Source: Devosia sp. LC5
Lineage (GTDB): Bacteria > Pseudomonadota > Alphaproteobacteria > Rhizobiales > Devosiaceae
Direction: 5' to 3'
Length of the DNA: 64,000 bases
NCBI RefSeq assembly: GCF_000735585.1
Contig: NZ_JNNO01000045.1
Span: 40,001-104,000, forward strand
A model generated the notes under the pieces. It was not told where the DNA came from. It saw only the letters and a program-made list of their open reading frames with translations, and did not search any database. The position numbers were made by a program, and so were the translations under genes. This document shows positions 28,157 to 36,370 of the stretch, one piece after another; the first letter of the stretch is position 1; every line of letters begins with the position of its first letter.

Positions 28157-28237
28157 TGCTGGAGCAATGAGAATGGAGGCAGAAGCGGTCATTGTCGCTC
28201 GCCGAGACCTCTCGTGCAACAAAGTAGCCAATTTCTA

Positions 28238-29151
28238 AGAACTCGTCCCGAAAGGGTTGAGCGGCTGGGGCGCTCATGATTCCAAGGGGTTGTTCAGGCC
28301 ATCTTGGGAAGCGAGCGATGTGGACCCCAGCCACTCGCCGGCAGCAATAGTCGCGCGGGGCTTCGATACGAGACGGATTTGACGGATGCGGAGTGGCGGC
28401 TGATCGAGCCGCTGCTGCCGGCGCCGAAGCGAACGGGGCGGCCGCTGTCCTGGCCTCTGCGCGAGATCGTCAACGCGATCTTCTACGTGATGCGCGGCGG
28501 CGTCGCGTGGCGGCTTCTGCCCAGCGACCTTCCTCCGAAGAGCACGACCTATCGCTGGTTTGCGGCCTGGCGGGACGACGGCGTGTTCGAGGCGTTGAAC
28601 CACGCCCTGCTGATGATCGACCGAGAACGCAACGGTCGCGCAGCCTCGCCGAGCGCTTGCATCATCGACAGTCAGAGCGTGAAGACCAGCGAGTCGGGAG
28701 GCCCGCGCGGCTACGACGCCGGCAAGAAGATCACGGGCCGCAAGCGTCACGCCCTCGTAGACACCGACGGGCGCGGCCTCGTCCTGTTCGCCCATCCCGC
28801 CAGCGTGCAGGATCGCGACGGGGCAGGCCCGCTGTTGGCGGCGTCCCGCCGCCCGTTCCCCTTCATCGGGAAGGTCTTTGCCGATGCCGGCTATCAGGGA
28901 CCGCGTGTCGCGACCGCGACGCGCATCGCCGTCGAGATCGTCCGTCGCAAGCCTGACCAGATCGGCTTCGCCGTGCAGCCGCGCAGATGGGTTGTCGAGC
29001 GCTTCTTCGCCTGGATCAACCGAAATCGCTGCCTCTGGAAGGACGCAGAGGCGACAATCGCTTCGGCGACGGCCTTCCTTTACGCCGCCGCCGCCATGGT
29101 CCTCATCCGACGCATCGCACGATCAACATGAGTTCCGGGACGGACTCTTAG
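28238..29151 (+). mobile_element. IS5-family insertion sequence, copy 2
   Basis: Same element as 24604-25517 in the same orientation. From 28246 to 29151 I see no difference from copy 1, but the outermost left bases differ (GAACTCG versus GAGCGCA). Left flank CTAAG and right flank CTTAG do not make an identical target duplication, unlike copy 1. Confidence 0.82.
28304..29131 (+). CDS. IS5-family transposase (copy 2)
   Basis: 275 residues, identical to the copy at 24670-25497, with an intact DDE core (DSQSVKT, DAGYQG, VERFFAW). Both copies look functional. Confidence 0.9.
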   Translation: MGSERCGPQPLAGSNSRAGLRYETDLTDAEWRLIEPLLPAPKRTGRPLSWPLREIVNAIFYVMRGGVAWRLLPSDLPPKSTTYRWFAAWRDDGVFEALNHALLMIDRERNGRAASPSACIIDSQSVKTSESGGPRGYDAGKKITGRKRHALVDTDGRGLVLFAHPASVQDRDGAGPLLAASRRPFPFIGKVFADAGYQGPRVATATRIAVEIVRRKPDQIGFAVQPRRWVVERFFAWINRNRCLWKDAEATIASATAFLYAAAAMVLIRRIARST

Positions 29152-29207
29152 TGTCTGTATGGCGCCCTTGGCGCCGCCACGCGGACGTCTCCCTGCCAGA
29201 AACAGAA

Positions 29208-29242
29208 AGGCCGCTCCAAGCAGAAGCTGTAAGGAGCGGCCT
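29208..29242 (-). terminator. Terminator of the AraC gene
   Basis: 10-bp perfect stem AGGCCGCTCC / GGAGCGGCCT with a 15-base loop, followed on the minus strand by TTCTGTTTCTGG, 21 bases after the AraC stop. Confidence 0.7.
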
Positions 29243-29263
29243 ACGAGACGCGCGATCTACAGG

Positions 29264-30310
29264 CTATGCAGTTTGCACTTTGCGGCTGGCGTATTCGCTA
29301 TACAAGCGCTGCTGGTTCATGACGTCACGCTTCGGCGCCACGCCGAACATCCGGCAGTATTCCCGGCTGAATTGCGAAGCGCTCTCGTAGCCGACCTGAT
29401 AGGCTGCCTCCGCCACGTTCGAAGCCTCGGCCACCATCAGGCGTCGCGCCTCGAGAAGGCGAAGTTGCTTCTGGAACTGCAGCGGCGTCATCGAGGTCAG
29501 CGCCTTGAAGTGTTGATGGAACGATGACGGGCTCATTCGCGCGGTCTCAGCCAGTTGTTCCACCCGCAGCGTCCGTGCAAAGTTCGCGTGCAGCAGGGAA
29601 ATGGCTTTGACGACCCGCTCGATATTCGATTCCGGCAAGGCCAGTCTGTAGAGTTCGCCGCCATGCGGGCTGTTCAGAAGCCAGAAGCAGATTTCGCGCA
29701 TGACGGAAGGATAGAGGATCGGGATCGCCTTCGGCGTCCCGGACATTCTGATGAGACGCAGGATGCAATCCGCCAGAGGCTCGTCGACCCGGCTCACGAA
29801 CATGCAGGGACCAGGGCCGGCAGGCGGAATCGGCGGTTCGTCCAACTGTTCCACCACGTCCCGCATCACCGTCACGTCGAGTTCGATCGTGACACCGATG
29901 TACGGCGCGTCAGGTGACGCCTCGACGATTCGCCCGCTGGCTGGCAGTTCCACGCTGACGACGAGGCATTCCATCGCGCGGTATTCGAGCCTCTCCTCAC
30001 CGAAGAAGATCTCCTTTCCCCCCTGGATCACGACGCAGAGCGAGGGGCGGTAAATCTGCCGCATCGGCATCATGGTCTGACAGGAACGGACAATGTTGAC
30101 GTCGGTGATCGGCGTCGGGAACAGGCCCTGACCTCCGCCCTGGGCCTCGACATAGGCGTTGACCGCCGCAAGAAGCGATGACGACACGCGAGCCTCCAGT
30201 GGGTTGCGAGGCCAGCGCAACACGCGACCCATAACTGGCATTGTATCGTCGCTTGCAGGAATAGGCAAATTTTTTGAGGGTTCGGGCATTCTGCTCATTA
30301 GACACTCCAT
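29264..30310 (-). CDS. AraC family regulator with AraC_N domain
   Basis: A 348-residue regulator: AraC_N domain at about 75-230 (SLCVVIQGGKEIFFGEERLEY) and C-terminal helix-turn-helix pair at 240-335 (LRVEQLAETARMSPSSFHQHFKALTSMTPLQFQKQLRLLEARR, GYESASQFSREYCRMFG). The start may instead be the ATG of MPEPSKNLPIPAS at 30289, which matches the truncated relative at 24553. It is divergent from the MFS gene with only about 30 bases between, so both promoters overlap and the protein probably controls the transporter. Confidence 0.9.
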   Translation of the reverse strand: MECLMSRMPEPSKNLPIPASDDTMPVMGRVLRWPRNPLEARVSSSLLAAVNAYVEAQGGGQGLFPTPITDVNIVRSCQTMMPMRQIYRPSLCVVIQGGKEIFFGEERLEYRAMECLVVSVELPASGRIVEASPDAPYIGVTIELDVTVMRDVVEQLDEPPIPPAGPGPCMFVSRVDEPLADCILRLIRMSGTPKAIPILYPSVMREICFWLLNSPHGGELYRLALPESNIERVVKAISLLHANFARTLRVEQLAETARMSPSSFHQHFKALTSMTPLQFQKQLRLLEARRLMVAEASNVAEAAYQVGYESASQFSREYCRMFGVAPKRDVMNQQRLYSEYASRKVQTA

Positions 30311-30341
30311 CTAGCTTGAGGGGGCCAACCAAGCGAGGAGT

Positions 30342-31667
30342 GTGCCGAACATGACAGAAACTGCTGCGCGGTCAATAGATGTTCAAAGAAGCCAATCGCT
30401 TCTCTTCGATGAATCGGGCAGCGAATATGTACGTGGTTGGCGCGTTGCGGCTATCTTCATTACCCTACTGCTTATCAATGCGTTTTCCCAGATTGACCGG
30501 ATACTGCCATTCATTCTGGCGGAATCGATCAAAGCGGACCTTGGGCTGAGCGATACGCAAATGGGTCTGCTCACCGGCCTGGCCTTCGCGGTCTGCTATG
30601 CGCTGCTGTCTTTGCCACTGGCGCGCGCCTCGGATCGCGGCTCGCCGCGCCTGGTTCTAGTTTCGTGCATCCTGCTTTGGAGCGCCATGACGGCGCTTGG
30701 CGGCATCGCCGCGAGTTTTCTGTTCCTGGCTCTGACGCGGTTCGGCGTCGCCTTCGGCGAGGCGGGCGCGATCCCCTCCGGGCATGCGATTATCGCCCGA
30801 AAAATCCGGCCGGAACGCCGCGGCCTCGCGCTCGGCCTGTTCGCCATGGGCGTCCCGCTCGGGACCATGGTCGGCTTCGCCGCGGGCGGCGCGATCGGCG
30901 ACACGCTCGGTTGGCGCACCGCGATGATCGGCGCTGGAGCCATCGGCGGGCTGATCGCCCTGTTGGCGTTCATCGTCATGGGGCCGACCCCGACGCTCGA
31001 GCGCACGGCGGCCACCAGCGAACCTTTCCTGGAATCCAGCCGTCGGTTGCTGGCGTCCCCAGCGTTCCGCTGGCTGTTCATCGGCGCGATCGTCCTCGGC
31101 TTCGCCGCCGCGCCCTTCTACGCCTTCTCTGCGCCGTTCCTCATCCGGACGCACGGCTTCACCGCCAGCGAGGTCGGATTGGCGTTCGGTGTCCCGCAAG
31201 GCTTGATGGGTATTATCGGTGCGCTTTTGGGCGGGCGCTGGTTTGACCGCGCAGCAAGCTCGGGCACTGGAAGGGTCCTCGGGCCTCCCGCCGTTCTTTT
31301 CCTGATCGCCAGCGCGACGACGACCGCCGCCCTGTTCGTCCCGGTCGGATGGATGTCCATCCTCCTGCTGGTGCCGGGCATGTTGGCCTTCTCCTTCCTG
31401 ATGCCCTGGGCCTTCGGCGCGGCGCATCTGGTGGCTGGTGAGGGCCGGCAGGCGCAGGCGTCCAGCCTCGTGATGATCGGTTCCGGCCTTCTGGGTCCGG
31501 CGCTCGGGCCGCTGATCGTCGGCATGATCAGCGATGCGGCGACGGCAGCGGAGATTCCCAATGGCATCGGACTCGGATTGCTGATCGTCCCCGTCTCGAT
31601 GGTTCTGACCGCCGTCGCCTTGCTGATCGCAAACCAGCGCCTCGCCACTTTACTGCGGAGGCGGTGA
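30342..31667 (+). CDS. MFS transporter
   Basis: A 441-residue permease with 12 predicted membrane segments. The A-like motif between helices 2 and 3 is LARASDRGSPR and helix 1 carries the DR pair FSQIDRILPFI, as in the spinster-like/hexuronate-like sugar and organic anion MFS groups. An alternative start is the ATG at 30351. Substrate unknown; its pairing with an AraC_N regulator suggests import or export of the compound sensed by that regulator. Confidence 0.9.
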   Translation: MPNMTETAARSIDVQRSQSLLFDESGSEYVRGWRVAAIFITLLLINAFSQIDRILPFILAESIKADLGLSDTQMGLLTGLAFAVCYALLSLPLARASDRGSPRLVLVSCILLWSAMTALGGIAASFLFLALTRFGVAFGEAGAIPSGHAIIARKIRPERRGLALGLFAMGVPLGTMVGFAAGGAIGDTLGWRTAMIGAGAIGGLIALLAFIVMGPTPTLERTAATSEPFLESSRRLLASPAFRWLFIGAIVLGFAAAPFYAFSAPFLIRTHGFTASEVGLAFGVPQGLMGIIGALLGGRWFDRAASSGTGRVLGPPAVLFLIASATTTAALFVPVGWMSILLLVPGMLAFSFLMPWAFGAAHLVAGEGRQAQASSLVMIGSGLLGPALGPLIVGMISDAATAAEIPNGIGLGLLIVPVSMVLTAVALLIANQRLATLLRRR

Positions 31668-31734
31668 CAGCTGGACGTCGCCAAGGCCGCATCCCGCGAA
31701 ATCTTACTCAATATCAACAATGGAAACCCAGCCG

Positions 31735-32522
31735 ATGTCCAATATTCCTGAAACCCCCGACAACTCCCGCCGCACGTTCCTCGCGCTCACCGCCGCCGCA
31801 CCGGCTGCACTCGCCCTGACGAGCGCGGCATCGGCGCCGCCACCGCCCGCCGCCTGGCGCGTGACGGCTTCGCCGTGACGGTGAACTGCCGCGTCAATAC
31901 CGACCTGGCCGCCCAGGTCGTGGCCGACATCGAGGCCGAGGGCGGGCGGGCGATCTGGCTTCAGGCCGATGTGGCCGACCCCGCCGCCGTCCGCGCCTTG
32001 TTCGACGCCAATGACGAGGCGTTCGGCGGCGTCGATGTCGTCGTCAACAACGCCGGGATGATGTTCCTCGCCCCTTTCGCCGAGATGACGGACGAAGCCT
32101 TCGACCGGATGATGGCGACTAATGTGAAAGGCAGCTTCAACGTCCTGCGCGAGGCTGCGCGGCGCACCCGCGATGGCGGTCGGATCGTCAGCCTGAGTTC
32201 CGGCGCCGCGGTCCAGAGGCCGCCAGCCTATGGCCCCTACGCCGCCTCGAAGGCGACCCAGGAATGCTATTCGGGCTCGCTGGCCAAGGAATTGGGGAGC
32301 CGACGCATCTCGGTCGTTCCCATCGCTCCGGGGGCCGTCAACACGACCCTCTTCACCGATGACAGGCCGCAGGCCTGGATTCAGGGCGTCATCAACCAGA
32401 CGCCCTTCCAGCGTCTGGCCGAACCCGAGGATATCGCGAACGCCATCGCCGCCCTGTGCACGAGCGACACCGCATGGATCAACAGCGGGCAGCCGGTTCA
32501 CGCCAACGGCGGGCTGGGCTGA
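31735..32522 (+). pseudogene. Broken Tat-SDR gene (second copy)
   Basis: The N-terminus MSNIPETPDNSRRTFLALTAAAP matches the Tat leader of the SDR at 12491, but the frame is cut: about 30 residues including TGSSR of the cofactor motif are missing and the joint at about 31828 puts the remaining SDR out of frame, with a TGA at about 31876. From 31875 a frame resumes as VNCRVNTDLAAQVV... with NNAGMM, YAASK and the SDR C-terminus. A protein from the internal start (215 residues) would lack NAD(P) binding. The deletion joins two GCGGCATCGG-like stretches, which looks like slippage at microhomology. Confidence 0.8.
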
Positions 32523-32603
32523 GGCGCGACGGCGACCGAAGAATTCTGGATCCATCGTAACGCCCGCTCCCGAATCTGAGTCGGAACGAAAGGAAACCTG
32601 TCC

Positions 32604-32925
32604 ATGTCCGATACTGCCGAAATCCACGGCAACGCCCGCCGCACGTTCCTGGCGCTCTCCGCCGCCGCACCGGTCGCACTCGGCCTCGGGAGCGCGGCTT
32701 CGGCCCAGACGTCCGAAGGGGGCCCCGGCGCCCTGCTTGGAACCGGTCGGGCCAGCTCGAGCGGGCGATGGTCGATATCGAGGCCTCGCCCGGCATCGTT
32801 GCGGACGACATCGCCAAGCTGAACGCAGTTAGTGCGTTCACCATGGAACAACCGACTTGGATGCAGCGCATTCGTCAAGTGCCGCCCAAGCCGCCGCTGA
32901 GCACGGCTCCGGCCGTCACGGACTG
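32604..32925 (+). pseudogene. Tat leader fused out of frame to an unidentified C-terminal fragment (third copy)
   Basis: Begins MSDTAEIHGNARRTFLALSAAAPVALGLGSAASAQT, the same leader as at 12491, but after about 48 residues the SDR part is replaced. The in-frame product ends after 72 residues. In the +1 frame a fragment continues (MVDIEASPGIVADDIAKLNA ... PPKPPLSTAPAVTD) up to the TGA at 32923-32925. I do not recognise this tail. Looks like a deletion remnant of a former pair of genes. Confidence 0.65.
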
Positions 32926-33098
32926 AATTCGGATCGGGGAATCGCCCCCGCTAGCCGCCGATCCGAAAGGGGTCGTCACATCCCCCAATCCGCTGGCGAC
33001 CCCAAGGCCACCGAAGGCGAACCCCGACAACTGGGCGTCTTCGGTGGCCACCCGAGGCTTCACTGCGTCGGAGCGCTGGACAGAAGATACAGAACAGC

Positions 33099-33123
33099 GG
33101 TATACGATACGGTATAGTATACT
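33099..33123. promoter_or_regulatory. TetR-type operator palindrome (copy 2)
   Basis: Two 12-base arms around a central G (left GGTATACGATAC, right GTATAGTATACT), two mismatches, and the same design and spacing as the site at 12143-12167. It ends 13 bases before the methyltransferase ATG; a TGGACA/TATACG promoter (33077-33082, 33101-33106) overlaps it. Confidence 0.65.
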
Positions 33124-33136
33124 GGAGGCCGAAGGA

Positions 33137-33811
33137 ATGGTCACGCTTGTCGTGAATGGATTGCAGGTGGCCAAGGCGTTCGGCTTCTTTCAGGCTTGGC
33201 TCAAGAACCCTTTGCGCGTCGGCGCCGTCGCACCCTCGGGACGCGCGCTCGCCAGCCTCATGACCTCGGAGATCTCGCATGACACCGGGCCGGTGATCGA
33301 GCTGGGACCGGGAACAAGAGCGTTTACACGCGCTCTGATCGCTCGTGGCGTCCGACAGGAAGATTTCGCGCTGATCGAGTTCGGGTCCGAGTTCGCCGCC
33401 GCGCTGCATTTCCATTACCCGAGAGCGCGCACGCTATGGATGGACGCCGCTCGCCTGCGGACGGTCGAGTTGTTCGACGGGCGACCGGCCGGAGCCGTCG
33501 TTAGCGGATTGCCGCTCCTGTCGATGCCGCCGCGCAAGGTGATCGCGATCCTGACGGGCGCGTTCCGCAAGATGAGGCCGGACGGCGTGTTCTACCAGTT
33601 CACCTACGGTCCGCGCAGCCCAGTCCGGTTGAGCTTGCTGAATCATCTCGGACTCGAGGCGGAACGAATTGGCGGCACCCTCGCCAATTTTCCTCCCGCA
33701 GCAGTCTACAGGATTCGTAGAAGCACATCCGAAACGGGGCTCTGGTATGATCGCGAGCCTCTGCGCCAGGTCTCTTGGCAGACCTCTCTTCCAGCGACGG
33801 ATCGTGGATGA
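33137..33811 (+). CDS. SAM-dependent methyltransferase, PmtA-like (phospholipid N-methyltransferase)
   Basis: A 224-residue class I methyltransferase. The SAM motif is VIELGPGTRAFTRAL; the N-terminal GFFQAWLKNPLRVGAVAPSG and the final NFPPAAVYRIRRS are typical of PmtA-type phosphatidylethanolamine N-methyltransferases, which make phosphatidylcholine in Alphaproteobacteria. GGAGG at 33124-33128 is the ribosome-binding site. The promoter carries an operator shared with the TetR gene at 11425. The LysR gene starts four bases after its stop. Confidence 0.85.
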   Translation: MVTLVVNGLQVAKAFGFFQAWLKNPLRVGAVAPSGRALASLMTSEISHDTGPVIELGPGTRAFTRALIARGVRQEDFALIEFGSEFAAALHFHYPRARTLWMDAARLRTVELFDGRPAGAVVSGLPLLSMPPRKVIAILTGAFRKMRPDGVFYQFTYGPRSPVRLSLLNHLGLEAERIGGTLANFPPAAVYRIRRSTSETGLWYDREPLRQVSWQTSLPATDRG

Positions 33812-33814
33812 GGT

Positions 33815-34756
33815 ATGCCGACTTCTTCGCTGACAATAGAGTTGCGGCATCTCCGCTACTTCGTTGCTACAGCGGAGCATGGCAGCTTTCGGAAGGCCGG
33901 GGTTGTTCTGGGTCTCGACCATTCGGCGGTGAGCCGTCGCATCCGCGATCTCGAAGACCATCTCGGCGCATCGTTGTTCAACCGGCACAATGGCGGTGTT
34001 TGCCTGACGCTTGCCGGTGAACAATTTCTGCCGCGAGCGCGTAAGGCGCTCAGAAGCATCGGTGATGGCGCGAGGCATGTTGCGGCCATCGGCCGGAATG
34101 AAGAGGGGCGCATTCGGATCGGGATCTTCTCCTCGCTGGCTTCGGGCTATCTGTCTGATCTCATGCGAGCCTACTCCGAACGGCATTCGAGGGTCAGGAT
34201 CGAGTTCTATGACGGCGACCCCGCCGAGCACATCGCTGCGGTTCGCCAAGTCCGCATCGATGTGGCTTTTTTAACGGGCGTCATCGAGCGCGCGGGATGC
34301 GACATCGCGCACCTCTGGTCGGAACGTGTGTTCGTGGTGCTGCCCGAAGGCCACCTTTTGGCGAAGAGGTCCGAGTTGGACTGGTCCGATCTGCTGGATG
34401 AGCGCTTCATCGTCAGCGAGATCGCACCCGGTCCCGAAATCCAGGACTATCTGGTGCAACGGCTCGCCGGTCTTGGTCGTCATCCCGAGATTGAGCTGCA
34501 GGCGGTAGGGCGCGACAATCTGCTTCCGCTGGTGGCCTTGGGCCGAGGACTGACCCTGACCAGCGAGGCGACCACCGCAGCGCATTTCCCGGGCATCGTC
34601 TATCGGCCGATCCGCGGTGAATGCCTTCCGTTCAGTGCGATCTGGTCGCCCGTCAACGATAACCCCTCTATGCGGAGGCTGCTCAGCATGGCTCGGTCCA
34701 TGGCCAAGGCCAGAAGGTCCGGAAAGCGGTTGAATGGTGCAGTTGCCACCATCTGA
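33815..34756 (+). CDS. LysR family transcriptional regulator
   Basis: A 313-residue regulator with N-terminal winged helix (ELRHLRYFVATAEHGSFRKAGVVLGLDHSAVSRRIRDLEDHLGASLF) and LysR substrate domain from about residue 95. It begins four bases after the methyltransferase but could also be the LysR gene often found at the trb end of this kind of ICE; control of transfer functions is possible. The following 200 bases hold only a short palindrome (CGCTTCGAAGCG at 34784-34795). Confidence 0.88.
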   Translation: MPTSSLTIELRHLRYFVATAEHGSFRKAGVVLGLDHSAVSRRIRDLEDHLGASLFNRHNGGVCLTLAGEQFLPRARKALRSIGDGARHVAAIGRNEEGRIRIGIFSSLASGYLSDLMRAYSERHSRVRIEFYDGDPAEHIAAVRQVRIDVAFLTGVIERAGCDIAHLWSERVFVVLPEGHLLAKRSELDWSDLLDERFIVSEIAPGPEIQDYLVQRLAGLGRHPEIELQAVGRDNLLPLVALGRGLTLTSEATTAAHFPGIVYRPIRGECLPFSAIWSPVNDNPSMRRLLSMARSMAKARRSGKRLNGAVATI

Positions 34757-34957
34757 GTCCTTCATTGAGTAGCGGATCTAGACCGCTTCGAAGCGATCGA
34801 GGGCCGTTTGGTCACACTAGATTGAGTGAGTGCCCGACGACATCTACGGCCATCGGACTATCGCAGGAGCACACTGGCGCCTTTTGGTGCATCGACAAAG
34901 GACTAGGCTGATGAACAATGTGGCCTGAACGCCATGTCTGATCGGCGAACAATGGCT

Positions 34958-35173
34958 TCAGCCTCGCCGCGCTTTAGCAAAGCCGCGATCCGTGGCGATG
35001 AACCGCTCCAGCATAGGCACGACTAGCTTCACGGGATCAGCGACGGGCTGGCTGGTCTCGCGGGCCAGGATCTCGGCATAGGTGACTAGATCACGATGAA
35101 GCGGCGCAGGCAGCTCCACGCTGACTTTCACGGGTTTGTCCTCAACGATCGGTCCGAGCTTCAGCTTCGCCAT
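34958..35173 (-). CDS. DUF2274 domain protein
   Basis: A 71-residue protein (KLKLGPIVEDKPVKVSVELPAPLHRDLVTYAEILARET) with a ribbon-helix-helix-like look. DUF2274 genes follow trbI in conjugative elements of Alphaproteobacteria, as here (three bases between). It may be a small DNA-binding protein acting on the trb operon. Confidence 0.85.
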   Translation of the reverse strand: MAKLKLGPIVEDKPVKVSVELPAPLHRDLVTYAEILARETSQPVADPVKLVVPMLERFIATDRGFAKARRG

Positions 35174-35176
35174 CGG

Positions 35177-36370
35177 TCAGCCTCCATAGGGTTCGAGCAC
35201 CAGATCGCGAGTGACGATGACCCTGACCGGAAAACCCGGGCGGATCGTCAGCGTCGGCGCGATCTGCAACTGACGGCGGATGATCTGCTGGCCAGCGTCA
35301 TTGATCGTGTCCTGCGCGCCATCGCGGATGGCCCGGATCAGCCGGTCCTCGTCGTCCGTCGCGAGTTCCGCGCCGACCGCGAGCAGGGTCGAGAGCCCGG
35401 CCGCCCGCATCAGATCCCACCAATGATAGTCGACCCCGTCCTCGAGCCCGGCATAGCCTTGCGTGTCGGCGCCTGGTTGGCGTTCGAGTACGATGGATCG
35501 GCCGTTTGGAAAGATCAGCCGACTCCAGACGAGAAGCACCCGGCGCTGACCGAAGCCGACATCGTTGCTGTACTCGCCAATGATCCGCGTGCCTTGCGGG
35601 ATCAGGAGCAGCCTGCCGGTCGGGCTGTCGTAGACGTGCTGCGTCACCTGGGCGGTGATCTGGCCCGGGAGATCGGAGCGGATGCCGGTGATGAGCGCGG
35701 CCGGGATGACGGCGCCGGCTTGCAGGACGTAGGGCGACGCCGGCGGCATGACACGATCGGTCGCGACGGTGCGCCGATCGACCGGCGCGTTGAGGAAGGC
35801 CGTTTGTCGATCCTGCGCCGAGGACATGCCGGGCTGTCCGGGAAGGCCAAGCCCGGCGAGATTCGGAGTCGAGATGCCGGCGGGCAGGCCCGGCGCCGAG
35901 GTTGGAGCCGGTCCGTTTTGGAAGAACACGCGGCTGAGGCGCGCGGCCTCTTCCTCGGCCCGGCGTCGCTGCTCCTCGGGATCGACGGTGGGCGTCGTCA
36001 TGACGGGCGGCGCGACCGGCTGTCCGCGATTCTGAGCGTCGAGGATCGGTCGGCCCAGATCGCCGGGCAACGGCGGGCCGAGCACCGGCCCGGTATAGTC
36101 GCGCGGAAGACCGGCAAGCCCGTCGGCGGTCTGCCGGTTGTCCGTGGAATACAGCTCTTCGCCGCCGCCGCTCCGATCCCGCGTCTGAAGCGCATAGGTC
36201 AATGCCCCGCCGACACCGAGAGCCGCGATCACGCCCATGCTGGCGAGCACCCTGCGGGACAGGCGGGTGACGCGGGGGGGCTCAGCGCGCAGCCGCATGG
36301 GCGCGGCGGTGTCCGTGGCCGGCGCGGCGGGCGGCGCGTGGTCACCGCTTTGGGGTTCGTGGTCGCTCAT
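35177..36370 (-). CDS. trbI: Conjugal transfer protein TrbI (VirB10-like)
   Basis: A 397-residue bitopic protein that links the inner-membrane complex and outer-membrane pore of the type IV secretion system. One membrane segment at about residues 40-65 (RVLASMGVIAALGVGGALTY), a Pro-rich linker, then the VirB10 beta-barrel domain with the late LMRAAGLSTLLAVGAEL segment (antenna region) and C-terminal FPVRVIVTRDLVLEPY. Overlaps trbG by four bases, so the two are translationally coupled. Confidence 0.93.
   Translation of the reverse strand: MSDHEPQSGDHAPPAAPATDTAAPMRLRAEPPRVTRLSRRVLASMGVIAALGVGGALTYALQTRDRSGGGEELYSTDNRQTADGLAGLPRDYTGPVLGPPLPGDLGRPILDAQNRGQPVAPPVMTTPTVDPEEQRRRAEEEAARLSRVFFQNGPAPTSAPGLPAGISTPNLAGLGLPGQPGMSSAQDRQTAFLNAPVDRRTVATDRVMPPASPYVLQAGAVIPAALITGIRSDLPGQITAQVTQHVYDSPTGRLLLIPQGTRIIGEYSNDVGFGQRRVLLVWSRLIFPNGRSIVLERQPGADTQGYAGLEDGVDYHWWDLMRAAGLSTLLAVGAELATDDEDRLIRAIRDGAQDTINDAGQQIIRRQLQIAPTLTIRPGFPVRVIVTRDLVLEPYGG

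Larger units (their letters stand above)
24604..29151. mobile_element. Putative composite transposon (IS5 copy - marR - epimerase - SDR - IS5 copy)
   Basis: Two apparently identical IS copies in direct orientation bracket 25518-28245, which holds a self-contained marR-epimerase-SDR unit. The left copy interrupts an AraC gene. Direct orientation would also allow loss of the middle by recombination. Whether it moved as a unit is inference. Confidence 0.5.
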
